Shown here one piece after another: positions 1 to 7,998 of a DNA stretch of 60,345 nucleotides (position 1 is the first letter of the stretch; each line of letters begins with the position of its first letter). Both the position numbers and the translations under genes were made by a program. This DNA is from a virus. Below the pieces are notes generated by a model, which was given only the letters and a program-made list of their open reading frames with translations, was not told where the DNA came from and did not search any database. Location of the stretch: positions 1 to 60,345 of IMG/VR virus record IMGVR_UViG_3300006071_000014; one strand, given 5' to 3'.

Positions 1-2
1 CA

Positions 3-239
3 GTTGGTATTAATGTTCCTCGTATTTTTAACCTTGTTCTTATTGAACCTGGCAAGTCATTCGTTCGTGTCATTCAGTCTATCGGTCGTGGCATTCGTAA
101 GGCAGAAGATAAAGACTTTGTTCAAATCTGGGATTTAACTGCCGATTGTAAGTTTGCCAAACGACATTTAACAAAACGCAAACAGTTTTATAAAGAAGCC
201 AATTATCCATTTACACAAGAAAAGAGTATCTATAAATGA
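3..239 (+). CDS. SF2 helicase, C-terminal end (UvsW-like), partial
   Basis: This is the last 78 codons of a helicase whose start lies outside the window. The visible stretch has the SF2 motif VI pattern QSIGRGIRK, in which the arginines act as ATP arginine fingers, followed by a charged tail ending in a TGA stop. In T4-type phages the matching protein is UvsW, a branch-migrating helicase used in recombination and replication restart. That assignment rests on the motif and on the nearby replication genes, so another SF2 helicase is possible. The stop overlaps the start of the next gene (ATGA). Confidence 0.7.
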   Translation, partial: VGINVPRIFNLVLIEPGKSFVRVIQSIGRGIRKAEDKDFVQIWDLTADCKFAKRHLTKRKQFYKEANYPFTQEKSIYK

Positions 240-973
240 GTTATAGTCATGTAGTATTCTGCGGTGATAGTTATATGCGTTGCTACATTGATTCTAATGG
301 TCATTTAGAATTGTGTAAGCAGCTTGGTGCAGAACCTGTTATGTTATATCGCAGTGGCAGTGCGCATGAATATGTTATAAATCACATCTATAATAAAATT
401 GCAAAACTTCCAAAATGTTTAATCATATGGGGATTATCATTCCCAAGTCGATTAGATGTTCCCTATAGCGATCCTATAACAAGAAAAAGTATGTGGGCTA
501 CACTAAATTATGATCATATAGTTGGTGATGATGACAAGCACAATTTTAATAAATCTCAAAAAAATGCCGAAGATGATAGATTGCTAAATTTATTTAAAGA
601 TTATCTTTATAATACGTTAAATCATAGTGCGCTGTTTATTGAAAAAAGCCTACAACAAATTGCTATGACTGCTGGTTGGTTAAAAAATAACGGACATGAT
701 TATTTGATTTGGAACCAAGCCGCTGGAGATTTTTCTCATTTTAAAGAACATAATTTTCCTGTGATGGCTGATATAGCGAGTGATAGTGGATTTTATAGAT
801 TATTTGATTTTTATATGAATCAACATACACATGATTGCGGAGTTCCTATTCGTGACATAGATTACTATAATGGTAAATGGCATTTAGCTGCACATCCATT
901 AGAGTGCGAACAATTATCAAATGTGATTAACACATTTATTTTAGATAACTTAAAAGGTAGAAATTTAATATGA
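236..973 (+). CDS. SGNH-hydrolase-like protein
   Basis: A 245-residue protein. Near the N-terminus it has VVFCGDSYMR, the GDS block of SGNH/GDSL esterases with the nucleophile Ser. Later it has IIWGLSFPSR, at the place of the block III Asn/Gly region, and near the C-terminus AAHPLECEQL, which fits the DxxH catalytic block with His only. Such proteins deacylate or deacetylate lipids and glycans. The start overlaps the helicase stop, and the stop overlaps the next gene by 4 bases, so it is co-transcribed. Two other SGNH-like genes occur in the window (7989 and 49042). The fold assignment is from motifs only and the substrate is unknown. Confidence 0.5.
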   Translation: MSYSHVVFCGDSYMRCYIDSNGHLELCKQLGAEPVMLYRSGSAHEYVINHIYNKIAKLPKCLIIWGLSFPSRLDVPYSDPITRKSMWATLNYDHIVGDDDKHNFNKSQKNAEDDRLLNLFKDYLYNTLNHSALFIEKSLQQIAMTAGWLKNNGHDYLIWNQAAGDFSHFKEHNFPVMADIASDSGFYRLFDFYMNQHTHDCGVPIRDIDYYNGKWHLAAHPLECEQLSNVINTFILDNLKGRNLI

Positions 974-1470
974 GAATACTAACAGTAGATAACACTGTCT
1001 TTGAAATGAATAACTTGCCAGAACAGGTAGATGATTTACGATTCTGTGTATTGGATAATTCAAATCCAAGTGAAGCAGATTATTATTTCTTGCCATTGGT
1101 TTTCTTAGAAAGCTTTAATGATCCTGCACTTGTGTTAAAGATTGGCAAACACAGAATTATGATGCCATATAATTGGCGTATTCTTATTGGCGAAGCAGAG
1201 ATTGGCGATTTAGAAGCCTTACCACTTACAAAACTTAATGATCGTGGATTCCAAGCATTTACATTTAATCCAATTAGTTCATTTCGTGCAGCATTTATGA
1301 ATATTGAAATTGAAGATGTATATCAAGATGTGCGTTGGTATTTTCCTAAATTAAAAAATGGACAGCTATTATGTGTGCCATTAAGTGATGGACCAAAGCC
1401 AGTATGTGCATACTTTGTTAAAGAAATTTCTCGTGCAAGTGAGACTATTGACATCCAGAACATTATATGA
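970..1470 (+). CDS. Conserved phage protein, unknown function
   Basis: A 166-residue soluble protein with no signal peptide or membrane segment. It starts inside the stop of the upstream gene (ATGA overlap), so it is translationally coupled to the SGNH-like gene. The sequence is rich in hydrophobic strands (FLPLVFLESF, RIMMPYNWRILIGEAEIGD) and looks like a compact alpha/beta domain. I do not recognise a catalytic motif. The setting between a helicase and the probable gp62 suggests a replication-linked accessory protein, but that is only context. Confidence 0.6.
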   Translation: MRILTVDNTVFEMNNLPEQVDDLRFCVLDNSNPSEADYYFLPLVFLESFNDPALVLKIGKHRIMMPYNWRILIGEAEIGDLEALPLTKLNDRGFQAFTFNPISSFRAAFMNIEIEDVYQDVRWYFPKLKNGQLLCVPLSDGPKPVCAYFVKEISRASETIDIQNII

Positions 1471-1482
1471 TAGGATAATATT

Positions 1483-1680
1483 ATGGGAAACGCAACGACA
1501 CAGAGTAGTAGCATGAGCACATATGAAAACAACATTGGAACTGCCAGGTGGATGGCAATTCTTCGTGCAACTGAAAACAATCCTACGCTAAAAGAACTTG
1601 CTGATGAATTGCATGTGATGTATCAGTTAAGTGAAGAAATAAAGCAAGATGATGACAGCATCTCTGGTTTCACCAACTGA
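1483..1680 (+). CDS. Small hypothetical protein
   Basis: A 65-residue protein with a polar, Ser/Thr-rich N-terminus followed by two predicted helices (ATENNPTLKELADELHVMYQLSEEIKQ). A weak purine-rich site (AGGATAAT) precedes the ATG. It sits directly upstream of the probable clamp-loader subunit in the same transcription unit. No family is recognised. Confidence 0.5.
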   Translation: MGNATTQSSSMSTYENNIGTARWMAILRATENNPTLKELADELHVMYQLSEEIKQDDDSISGFTN

Positions 1681-1706
1681 AAAAGGTAAATGGAGAGGAG
1701 TAATCC

Positions 1707-2171
1707 TTGGTTAATAAACTTGACATTGGCTATGAGATGGCACAGCTTGATTTGCGCAATCGTGAGTTCTATGATGAATTGACGGATGAAGAACGCAAGA
1801 AGTTCTCTACCTATCTTATGTTGCGTTGGGGCAGTGCGGTAGGCGGTGAGCCTATGTTGCAGCAATATTATCTGCAAGCAATGAACGAGCGTGTTAATAA
1901 ACGGTTCTTTGATCTTGGTAAGCATCCTAAACTACAATGGTTGTTGCTGACCACTGTAAGCCCCAACATGGGCAAGCATCGTCATGAGTGGATGGCGTTT
2001 AGCGCACGTAAGTCAAAGAATAAACGTGCAGATATTATTGCAAAACTTTATCCAGAATATAAACTTGACGACTGTGAGTTAATGGCGGCAAGTATTCCTG
2101 ATGTCGAGTTTAAGGCAATGTTGGTAGAATTGGGTTGGAACGATAAAGAAATCAAGGATGCAATGAAATGA
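1707..2171 (+). CDS. 62: Probable clamp-loader small subunit (gp62-like)
   Basis: A 154-residue protein read from a TTG start preceded by a strong GGAGAGGAG site six bases upstream. The middle carries PNMGKHRHEWMAF and then KRADIIAKLYPEYKLDDCELM. This layout matches the KRYGKWAKL...IIKLLAKRYQVNTNDA block of T4 gp62, the small subunit that with gp44 loads the sliding clamp gp45. It is about 30 residues shorter than T4 gp62 at the N-terminus. The match is from memory of the family pattern, not an alignment. The replication-gene setting supports it. Confidence 0.5.
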   Translation: MVNKLDIGYEMAQLDLRNREFYDELTDEERKKFSTYLMLRWGSAVGGEPMLQQYYLQAMNERVNKRFFDLGKHPKLQWLLLTTVSPNMGKHRHEWMAFSARKSKNKRADIIAKLYPEYKLDDCELMAASIPDVEFKAMLVELGWNDKEIKDAMK

Positions 2172-2383
2172 CAATTAAAGGCGCTTTTACAAATGCTGGC
2201 GATGTTGGTTATATCAACATCCAAGAAACACACGGCGGTCAAAATATTGATATTAGGTTTTCTATGGAAATGATGGAATTGGTTACGTTCTGGAAAGAAT
2301 GGGGTCCAGTGTTCAAAAGCAACAATCTAAGTGTTATAGATGCACTGAATAATGCCAAAGTATTGCATGAAATAACAAAATAA
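2168..2383 (+). CDS. Small hypothetical protein
   Basis: A 71-residue protein overlapping the gp62-like stop by 4 bases (ATGA), so it is probably translationally coupled. It has a beta-rich first half (GDVGYINIQETHGGQNIDIRF) and a helical tail. It ends at a TAA inside an AATAAATA late-promoter-like sequence for the next gene. No family is recognised. Confidence 0.55.
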   Translation: MTIKGAFTNAGDVGYINIQETHGGQNIDIRFSMEMMELVTFWKEWGPVFKSNNLSVIDALNNAKVLHEITK

Positions 2384-2386
2384 ATA
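2379..2386 (+). promoter_or_regulatory. Late-promoter-like AATAAATA box
   Basis: An AATAAATA element four bases before the ATG of the first DUF6492-like gene, overlapping the stop of the upstream gene. It resembles the T4 late promoter TATAAATA read by the gp55 sigma factor. No Shine-Dalgarno lies between it and the ATG, so a transcript from here would be nearly leaderless. Confidence 0.45.
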
Positions 2387-2390
2387 TTGC

Positions 2391-3350
2391 ATGTTTGATA
2401 TATTTGTTGTTGTATGCAAAGATGATTTTCCTCTGCTAAAAGTTCTTGGAAGAAGCATTAATAAATTTTGCAATAAATTTCCGCTCAACCAAATTGTAAT
2501 TGTAAGCAATAATCAAAATAATAATATGTCTGATGCAATTAATAGCATGAGATTGTATTTTGGTTCATTTAATGAACGCATAAGCATACATGATTTCAGT
2601 GAAATATATGATGGTCCATGGGTAAATGGATATAATGTTCAGCAAATTTTAAAATTATATGCTTATAAATTATGTCACAGTGAAAATATAATGATTCTTG
2701 ATGCTAAGAATTTTTTTATTAATCCTGTCAGATTAGAAGAAGTAATGAATAGTGAAGGAAAATTACGAGCAGTATATGATATTGCTCCAGAATTTTGGTT
2801 AGAAAATAAAATATTCACGCACAAATTATTTGAACTTCCGCCCAATAGTCAGCAAATTATGTTGCGAACACCATTTTTTATTAAACGACAAACTCTAATA
2901 GAATGTGTAGATTACATTAAAGAAAATTTTAATCTTTTGCCACAAGATATTATTGGATACGATGCTCCAAATAAAACAAATGAGTTTATGTTAATCCAAT
3001 CTTTCATATTAAAAAAATATAGTGATTTTAAAGAATATTTCTTTTTTACAGATGATACTCCGCAGCAAGGAAATTATTGCACTGGAATATGGCCAGTAGA
3101 TGTTGAACATTGGGAAGATTTTCATTGGACTTATATTCCACATACAGAAGTTAAAATTAGAAAAAGTTTAATGCAAGCCGCATTTTTAGATTGGGTTGGT
3201 GGAATTTTTTGCAGTAGTGTGCATTATAGGTCTATTAGAATAATGTCTGAGGAACTATTATCTGAATTAAAAAATTTTTGGATTGAACTAGAACTATGTT
3301 ATGGCGATGAAGCAACTAAAATAATAAATGATGTGAAAAATCATGTTTGA
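2391..3350 (+). CDS. DUF6492-like glycosyltransferase, copy 1
   Basis: A 319-residue protein. It opens with FDIFVVVCKDDFPLLKVLGRSI, the first strand and helix of a GT-A-type nucleotide-sugar fold. It then has IMILDAKNFFIN, which fits the LDxKNxF motif of DUF6492 proteins at the position of a metal-binding DxD. A basic block PFFIKRQTL and a late HYRSIRIM follow. The expected role is transfer of a sugar to host surface glycan or phage DNA, which is inferred. The next gene is a clear paralogue in tandem and overlaps this one by 8 bases. Confidence 0.55.
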   Translation: MFDIFVVVCKDDFPLLKVLGRSINKFCNKFPLNQIVIVSNNQNNNMSDAINSMRLYFGSFNERISIHDFSEIYDGPWVNGYNVQQILKLYAYKLCHSENIMILDAKNFFINPVRLEEVMNSEGKLRAVYDIAPEFWLENKIFTHKLFELPPNSQQIMLRTPFFIKRQTLIECVDYIKENFNLLPQDIIGYDAPNKTNEFMLIQSFILKKYSDFKEYFFFTDDTPQQGNYCTGIWPVDVEHWEDFHWTYIPHTEVKIRKSLMQAAFLDWVGGIFCSSVHYRSIRIMSEELLSELKNFWIELELCYGDEATKIINDVKNHV

Positions 3351-4236
3351 TTTATTCGTCGTAGCATACGAAAATGACTATCCACTATTAAAAATATTTG
3401 CCAATAGTATTGGTAAATTTTGTCAGAACTTACCAATAACAAATATTCATATTGTTAATAATTGTGATGCGCAACTACTAGTATTAAATTTTGGTATGTT
3501 TAATGATCGGATAAAATTTTACAACTATAAAGATTTATATAATGGCAGGTTGATAGATGGATATGTGCGACAACAAGTTTTGAAATTATCTGCACATCAA
3601 GTATGTACTGCTGAAAATATTATAATACTTGATTCAAAAAATTTCTTTATACGTAACATCACGAGCGCAGATTTTGTAATAGATAATAAATTTCATGCTT
3701 GCTATAGTCACACAATAACCCAAGACACGTTACCAGAATATCCTATTAAAAAATATGCATTTGATTTATTCAGTGTATCAGTTGATACTCCAACAATGTC
3801 TATTAATACACCGTTTTTAATTAAGAAACAAACTCTTGAAGAATTAGAATCAGTACTTGTGCAGAATTTTAACTTAGCACTTGATAATTTTTTTGGTAAT
3901 TTTGTGCCAGCAAGTACAAATGAATTTTATTTAATGCAAGCATATATTATATCAAAATATGGTAGTTTAGAAGAATATTATTATTTCACTAATCCTTTTA
4001 GCACTGGTTTATGGGATTCAAACCTACATTTTCTTGATGACAGTATGACATTGAAAGATTTCTTAAATGTTACCTATACTAATAAGTTTGATATAATGGT
4101 ATCAGCAATTCATTACAGAAGTATTAAAGAAATGAATGATTCAGTTAAACAGCAACTTATAAATTATTGGACAGAACTTGATATCATTTCTCGTGATGAG
4201 GCATCTCAGATTATTAATGATATTGTAAATGAATAA
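3343..4236 (+). CDS. DUF6492-like glycosyltransferase, copy 2
   Basis: A 297-residue paralogue of the upstream gene. It keeps the same order of motifs: FDLFVVAYENDYPLLKIFANSI at the N-terminus, IIILDSKNFFIR in the middle, PFLIKKQTLEEL, then SAIHYRSIKEM near the end. The two proteins also share acidic tails (ELDIISRDEASQIIND versus ELELCYGDEATKIIND). Tandem duplication with divergence is the simplest explanation. The start lies inside the end of copy 1. The sugar and acceptor are unknown. Confidence 0.55.
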   Translation: MFDLFVVAYENDYPLLKIFANSIGKFCQNLPITNIHIVNNCDAQLLVLNFGMFNDRIKFYNYKDLYNGRLIDGYVRQQVLKLSAHQVCTAENIIILDSKNFFIRNITSADFVIDNKFHACYSHTITQDTLPEYPIKKYAFDLFSVSVDTPTMSINTPFLIKKQTLEELESVLVQNFNLALDNFFGNFVPASTNEFYLMQAYIISKYGSLEEYYYFTNPFSTGLWDSNLHFLDDSMTLKDFLNVTYTNKFDIMVSAIHYRSIKEMNDSVKQQLINYWTELDIISRDEASQIINDIVNE

Positions 4237-4251
4237 CTGGTGTGCTATAGT
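4223..4251 (+). promoter_or_regulatory. Sigma70-like promoter, predicted leaderless start
   Basis: TTGTAA, 17-base spacer, TATAGT, then six bases to the ATG at 4258. Transcription would begin at or next to the ATG. The same geometry occurs before four other genes in this window. No Shine-Dalgarno is present. Confidence 0.45.
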
Positions 4252-4257
4252 ATGGTC

Positions 4258-4983
4258 ATGAGTGAATTGCAAAAGATTGCAGAAGAAGCAAGGCGTGATA
4301 TGAAACCAGGCGAGCACAAATGCAAATATTGTGGTCAAGGGTTTGTGCGCGAAAGCACATTGGCAGTTCATCAATGTGAGCCAAAGCGTCGTGACTTGCA
4401 GCAAGGTGAGAAGGGCGTTATTATTGGTTTCAAAACTTGGTTGCGGTTTTATGAACTTACGCAAGGCTCTGCTAAGTTAAAGACTTATGCAGACTTTTGT
4501 AATAACAACTTTTACAATGCATTTGTAAAGTTTGGGCGACACTGTGTAGCAATTAGTGCAATCAATGTTAATCAGTTTATGGATTATGTGTTAAAGAAAC
4601 AAATCAAGATTGATAACTGGTGCAAGGATAAGGTATATGAAGAATATCTATATGGATTGTTGCGCAGTGAAAGTTCAAGTGATGCACTAGAACGTTCAAT
4701 CATAACCATGCAAGAATGGAGTGAAGAAACTGGTAATGATATTACTACATACTTTACTGAGGTAAGTTCTAATCGTTTTGTGCAACATGTTTTAAATGGT
4801 CGTGTTAGTTGTTGGGCAATCTATTGCTGTGATAATGGTATTGCTAAATTTGAAACGCTAAGTGAAGAACAAGTTACACTGCTAATGCCATGGATTGATC
4901 CTGAGTTTTGGCAACGTAAGTTGCATGATTATACTGCTGATGCAGAATTAACCAAGCATATATTGGCGCAAGCAAATTTCTAA
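4258..4983 (+). CDS. Zinc-finger-containing conserved phage protein
   Basis: A 241-residue protein. Near the N-terminus is a C2H2/C2HC-type finger, CKYCGQGFVRESTLAVHQC, after a short acidic helix. The remaining 200 residues are helical with no catalytic motif seen. The ATG at 4258 is chosen because a promoter -10 box ends six bases before it. A GTG at 4240 and an ATG at 4252 are in frame but would lie within the promoter. The protein might bind DNA or act as a phage regulator through the finger. The stop overlaps the next start (TAATG). Confidence 0.6.
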   Translation: MSELQKIAEEARRDMKPGEHKCKYCGQGFVRESTLAVHQCEPKRRDLQQGEKGVIIGFKTWLRFYELTQGSAKLKTYADFCNNNFYNAFVKFGRHCVAISAINVNQFMDYVLKKQIKIDNWCKDKVYEEYLYGLLRSESSSDALERSIITMQEWSEETGNDITTYFTEVSSNRFVQHVLNGRVSCWAIYCCDNGIAKFETLSEEQVTLLMPWIDPEFWQRKLHDYTADAELTKHILAQANF

Positions 4984-5243
4984 TGACTAAAGAAAAGCAA
5001 AGATTTGTTGTTCCTTCTCCAATACCTGGCATTAATGGCAGCGAAGGACTTAGCATGTTAGTTATTTCTGATGTTAAGTTTTGGCAAGCAAATGAAAATG
5101 AAATTCGAGCATGGGTAAATGCTAATTTAAAAGAAGTATCGCCTGCATGGGAAAAGTGGGGAAATAAAAGTTGGCAAACTGGTATGGTATTGGTATTTGC
5201 TGATGAAGAAGACCGAATGTTATTCTTGATGAGATGGGCATAA
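4983..5243 (+). CDS. Small conserved phage protein
   Basis: An 86-residue protein overlapping the stop of the zinc-finger gene by one base and followed immediately by the DnaE-like gene. It reads as a small alpha/beta domain ending in TGMVLVFADEEDRMLFLMRW, where the last helix is amphipathic. No family is recognised. Its fixed place between two coupled genes suggests the three work together, but this is context only. Confidence 0.55.
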   Translation: MTKEKQRFVVPSPIPGINGSEGLSMLVISDVKFWQANENEIRAWVNANLKEVSPAWEKWGNKSWQTGMVLVFADEEDRMLFLMRWA

Positions 5244-5804
5244 ATGGATATTGACATAGACTTTGGAAACCGTGAGGATATCTTGAAACTTATCAAGCAT
5301 ATTCCTGCGAGCATTACTCGTGATGGTGTTGTTGTCAAGCACAACACTGGAGTCTATGTCAATCCCGTTCCTTATAATCCGATAACAGGATTATCTAATA
5401 TTGATTATAATGAAGCCGAAGAACTTGGCTATATGAAATTAGATATGTTGAATGTGCATATCTATAATTTAGTCAAGAGCAATGAGCATCTTGATGAGTT
5501 AGTAGCAAAAGAACCTGATTGGAATTTGCTTAAAGATAAAGAGTTTGTTGATAAGTTGATGCATCTCAACAATCATTTTGATACAGTGCAAAAGCATTTT
5601 CCCGATACGCTAGAGAAACTAGCAATGGTATTGGCATTGATTCGCCCAAGTAAGCGATATCTTATTGGCAAACGATGGAAGGAAATTGCAGAAGAAATTT
5701 GGATTAAACCGCATGAAGGATATTACTTCAAGAAAGCACATGCGGTGTCATATGCCCAATTAGTAATGGTACATATGAATCTATTAGGAGAGACGCTTAA
5801 CTAA
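5244..5804 (+). CDS. Miniature DNA polymerase III alpha (DnaE) palm-like protein
   Basis: A 186-residue protein that resembles a compressed C-family polymerase palm. It starts DIDIDFGNREDIL, like the DnaE PDIDLDF block holding two catalytic Asp. It then has ELGYMKLDMLNVHIYNLV with Asp67, like the KFDFLGLxxLTVI block with the third Asp. Near the end HAVSYAQLVMVHMNLL matches the SHAVAYALISYQTAYLK segment. Only about 60 residues separate the Asp blocks here, against about 150 in DnaE, and PHP, fingers and beta-binding domains are absent. Polymerase activity is doubtful; it may be a repurposed domain. Its 3' end overlaps a convergent gene by 21 bases. Confidence 0.55.
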   Translation: MDIDIDFGNREDILKLIKHIPASITRDGVVVKHNTGVYVNPVPYNPITGLSNIDYNEAEELGYMKLDMLNVHIYNLVKSNEHLDELVAKEPDWNLLKDKEFVDKLMHLNNHFDTVQKHFPDTLEKLAMVLALIRPSKRYLIGKRWKEIAEEIWIKPHEGYYFKKAHAVSYAQLVMVHMNLLGETLN

Positions 5805-6155
5805 CTGCAATACACGGCGTTTTGTGCGACGTTCTGCAAGTTTAGCAATTGAAACAATATGACCTTGTTGTTCAACTATGTCTTTGCACGTTAGCGTTAC
5901 TGTGCTGTAACGGTATGGATTCCATGTTTCTTTTAAAAATATGTTGATTGGTATAAGACGATTGCTTTCCCACCACCATATTTCTGCTGCTTCTAGAAAC
6001 CCAAGTTTATCTTTTTCAGTTCGAAGTTTATTAAATGCATAGATTGAAACTATATCAGTATCATGATTTTGTATAATACCTATGTAGTCACTATGCGTGT
6101 ATTTTATATAACTTAGGAAAGGATATTTTTCAAGCATTTGTTCAATTGAAATCAT
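5784..6155 (-). CDS. Hypothetical protein on minus strand
   Basis: A 123-residue reading frame opposite in direction to its neighbours, overlapping the end of the DnaE-like gene by 21 bases. The protein has a plausible folded composition: SIEQMLEKYPFLSYIKY, then DYIGIIQNHDTDIVSIYAF, and LEAAEIWWWESNRLIPINIFL, ending in a basic helix ERRTKRRVLQLVKRL. The central part looks like a small beta-sheet regulatory domain. It has no shadow explanation because the + strand here is otherwise non-coding. Function is unknown. Confidence 0.6.
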   Translation of the reverse strand: MISIEQMLEKYPFLSYIKYTHSDYIGIIQNHDTDIVSIYAFNKLRTEKDKLGFLEAAEIWWWESNRLIPINIFLKETWNPYRYSTVTLTCKDIVEQQGHIVSIAKLAERRTKRRVLQLVKRLS

Positions 6156-6163
6156 AATAAATA
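6156..6163 (+). promoter_or_regulatory. Late-promoter-like AATAAATA box
   Basis: AATAAATATT upstream of a virion-like gene. It is followed by a GTAGGAG ribosome site and a GTG start, the usual order for a T4-type late gene. Confidence 0.5.
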
Positions 6164-6180
6164 TTGTAGGAGTCCATTCT

Positions 6181-6969
6181 GTGCAGCCAATTATAGGTTA
6201 TTTATATACGCAAATTATTGATATTGTAAAGAACAGTGATTTCACACCTCACACGGAGAATCAGTTAGTGTATGCAAAACCATTACAAATCTACAAAGGC
6301 GTAGATAATAGATTTCAGTTTTTGATTAAAAACCAAGATCAGAAACCTGTTAGCCTACTTGACAGTTCGGTTTTATTTAACCTAATTGATCCGACAACAA
6401 AAGAATTAGTTTTTAGTAGAGTGCTGCAGATGGTTTATACCGATACTGGCACCGCTACTACATTGGTTGAAGGAACATTGCTAAATGATATTTCGGCAGG
6501 ATTATATAATTATAGTATAGTAATTACTAGTCCAGAAGGCGAACAACAAATTGCATTCAGTGATGATAATTATAATGCACAAGGTCAAGCAAGATTACTT
6601 GACAGCGTATATCCTGCATTTGTTCCAAGTGCCAATCTTTCTATTCCTGTTTATACAAATGATGTTAGTACTAACTATACTAATGTTGCCTATACAAGTA
6701 CAACCGTTACAGCAGATCGTGTAAAATCACGTGCTGTTTATCAAACAGTTCAATATAATACAAATAGCTTTACTGGCAATATTGATATTCAAGCAAGCCA
6801 AGATTCAATAAGTGTTAGTAATGCAAACAATTGGGTAACTGTAAATACGGCTGTATTCAGTAATTCAACTGGCAATCGATATTATAATTTTCAAGGTAAG
6901 TTTGGCGCTGTTCGTTTTAAGGTTACACAAACTAGTGGCACGGTAAATTATATCGCATATCGTCCTTGA
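6181..6969 (+). CDS. Virion structural protein (baseplate or tail accessory)
   Basis: A 262-residue protein from a GTG start ten bases after a GTAGGAG site. It is Ser/Thr/Asn-rich and beta-rich throughout. The first half (LQIYKGVDNRFQFLIKNQDQKP, ISAGLYNYSIVITSPEGEQQ) looks like an immunoglobulin-like or BppU-N-type baseplate domain. The second half (NTNSFTGNIDIQASQ, RYYNFQGKFGAVRFKVTQ) is a repeated beta domain seen in phage structural proteins. A late-promoter-like box lies just upstream. Its place in the particle cannot be set from sequence. Confidence 0.6.
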   Translation: MQPIIGYLYTQIIDIVKNSDFTPHTENQLVYAKPLQIYKGVDNRFQFLIKNQDQKPVSLLDSSVLFNLIDPTTKELVFSRVLQMVYTDTGTATTLVEGTLLNDISAGLYNYSIVITSPEGEQQIAFSDDNYNAQGQARLLDSVYPAFVPSANLSIPVYTNDVSTNYTNVAYTSTTVTADRVKSRAVYQTVQYNTNSFTGNIDIQASQDSISVSNANNWVTVNTAVFSNSTGNRYYNFQGKFGAVRFKVTQTSGTVNYIAYRP

Positions 6970-6993
6970 CTTTTGTTATAAATCTGTTATATT
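6966..6993 (+). promoter_or_regulatory. Sigma70-like promoter, predicted leaderless start
   Basis: TTGACT, 16-base spacer, TATATT, then six bases to the primase ATG at 7000. There is no Shine-Dalgarno, so the messenger would begin at the ATG. Confidence 0.6.
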
Positions 6994-6999
6994 AATGTT

Positions 7000-7998
7000 A
7001 TGGAAATTACTGACCAAATCATGCAGCATCTGCCATGGAAGCGCAAATCCACGCCTAGCGGTTGGATAAGTTTCAATGCTGTTTGCTGCCATAATAATGG
7101 TCATGCAGTAGATACTCGTGGGCGTGGTGGTATTATGCCATCACCAGAGGGTGGTATCACTGCACACTGTTTTAACTGTCATTATACTGCCTCTTGGCAA
7201 CCTGGTAATCGTTTATCATATAAGATGCGTCGTTGGATGTCATGGCTTGGCATGGGCGATGATACTATTTCTCGTCTTAGTTTATTTGCATTGGCACAAT
7301 CTACACCTGATGCTCCAAAGGTTGAACCTCGTGAGTTGCCAACTTATGAACCTCGTGACCCATGTCCCGGTCGTCCTGTTACTAGTTGGCTTAATGATGG
7401 ATATATCAATGAAGACGATTATAATTCTCTTGAAGCTGCTATTCATTATCTTGATGCTAGAGGGTTTGGTGATAAGTTGTCTGAGTTTTATTGGACCGAT
7501 GACGCATCATTGAGAAACCGTGTGCTTGTTCCATTTACTTGGAAAAAGAGACCAATGGGTTTTAGTGGTCGGCTGTTTGAGGATGGCAAGAAGAAGATAA
7601 AATACTTCTCTAACTATCCAAGCAATATGATATGGGGATATGATAAACAGCCTAAAGATGCAAAGTTTTGTATTGTTGTAGAAGGATTGTTAGACGCCGT
7701 TGCCATTGGTGCGCTTGCAATTTGTTCAAATGAAATCAATGATGGTCAGGCTCAAGTTATTGAAACACTTGACCGTGATATCATTGTTGTCCCTGACCGT
7801 GACAAGGCTGGTGGAGCAATGGTAGAGGCTGCGCTAAAGTATGGTTGGGGCGTAGCATTTCCTGATTGGGAAATGGGTATTAAAGATACGGCAGATGCTG
7901 TTGCAAAATACGGCACATTGTTCACGATGCGCAGTATTTTAGATAGTGTGCAAACTAACAAACTTAAAATTCAATTGGTATCTAAGAAATGGTTTTAA
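7000..7998 (+). CDS. 61: DNA primase (gp61-like)
   Basis: A 332-residue primase that makes RNA primers for lagging-strand synthesis with the gp41 helicase. The N-terminal zinc site uses Cys29/Cys30 and His31/His35 with Cys57 and Cys60 (HCFNC). The Toprim core has VVEGLLDAVAIG with Glu228 and VVPDRDKAGG with the metal-binding Asp pair at about 266-268. Length fits T4 gp61 (about 340). The ATG sits six bases after a promoter -10 box and lacks a ribosome site. The last 10 bases overlap the next gene, which separates it from gp41. Confidence 0.9.
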   Translation: MEITDQIMQHLPWKRKSTPSGWISFNAVCCHNNGHAVDTRGRGGIMPSPEGGITAHCFNCHYTASWQPGNRLSYKMRRWMSWLGMGDDTISRLSLFALAQSTPDAPKVEPRELPTYEPRDPCPGRPVTSWLNDGYINEDDYNSLEAAIHYLDARGFGDKLSEFYWTDDASLRNRVLVPFTWKKRPMGFSGRLFEDGKKKIKYFSNYPSNMIWGYDKQPKDAKFCIVVEGLLDAVAIGALAICSNEINDGQAQVIETLDRDIIVVPDRDKAGGAMVEAALKYGWGVAFPDWEMGIKDTADAVAKYGTLFTMRSILDSVQTNKLKIQLVSKKWF

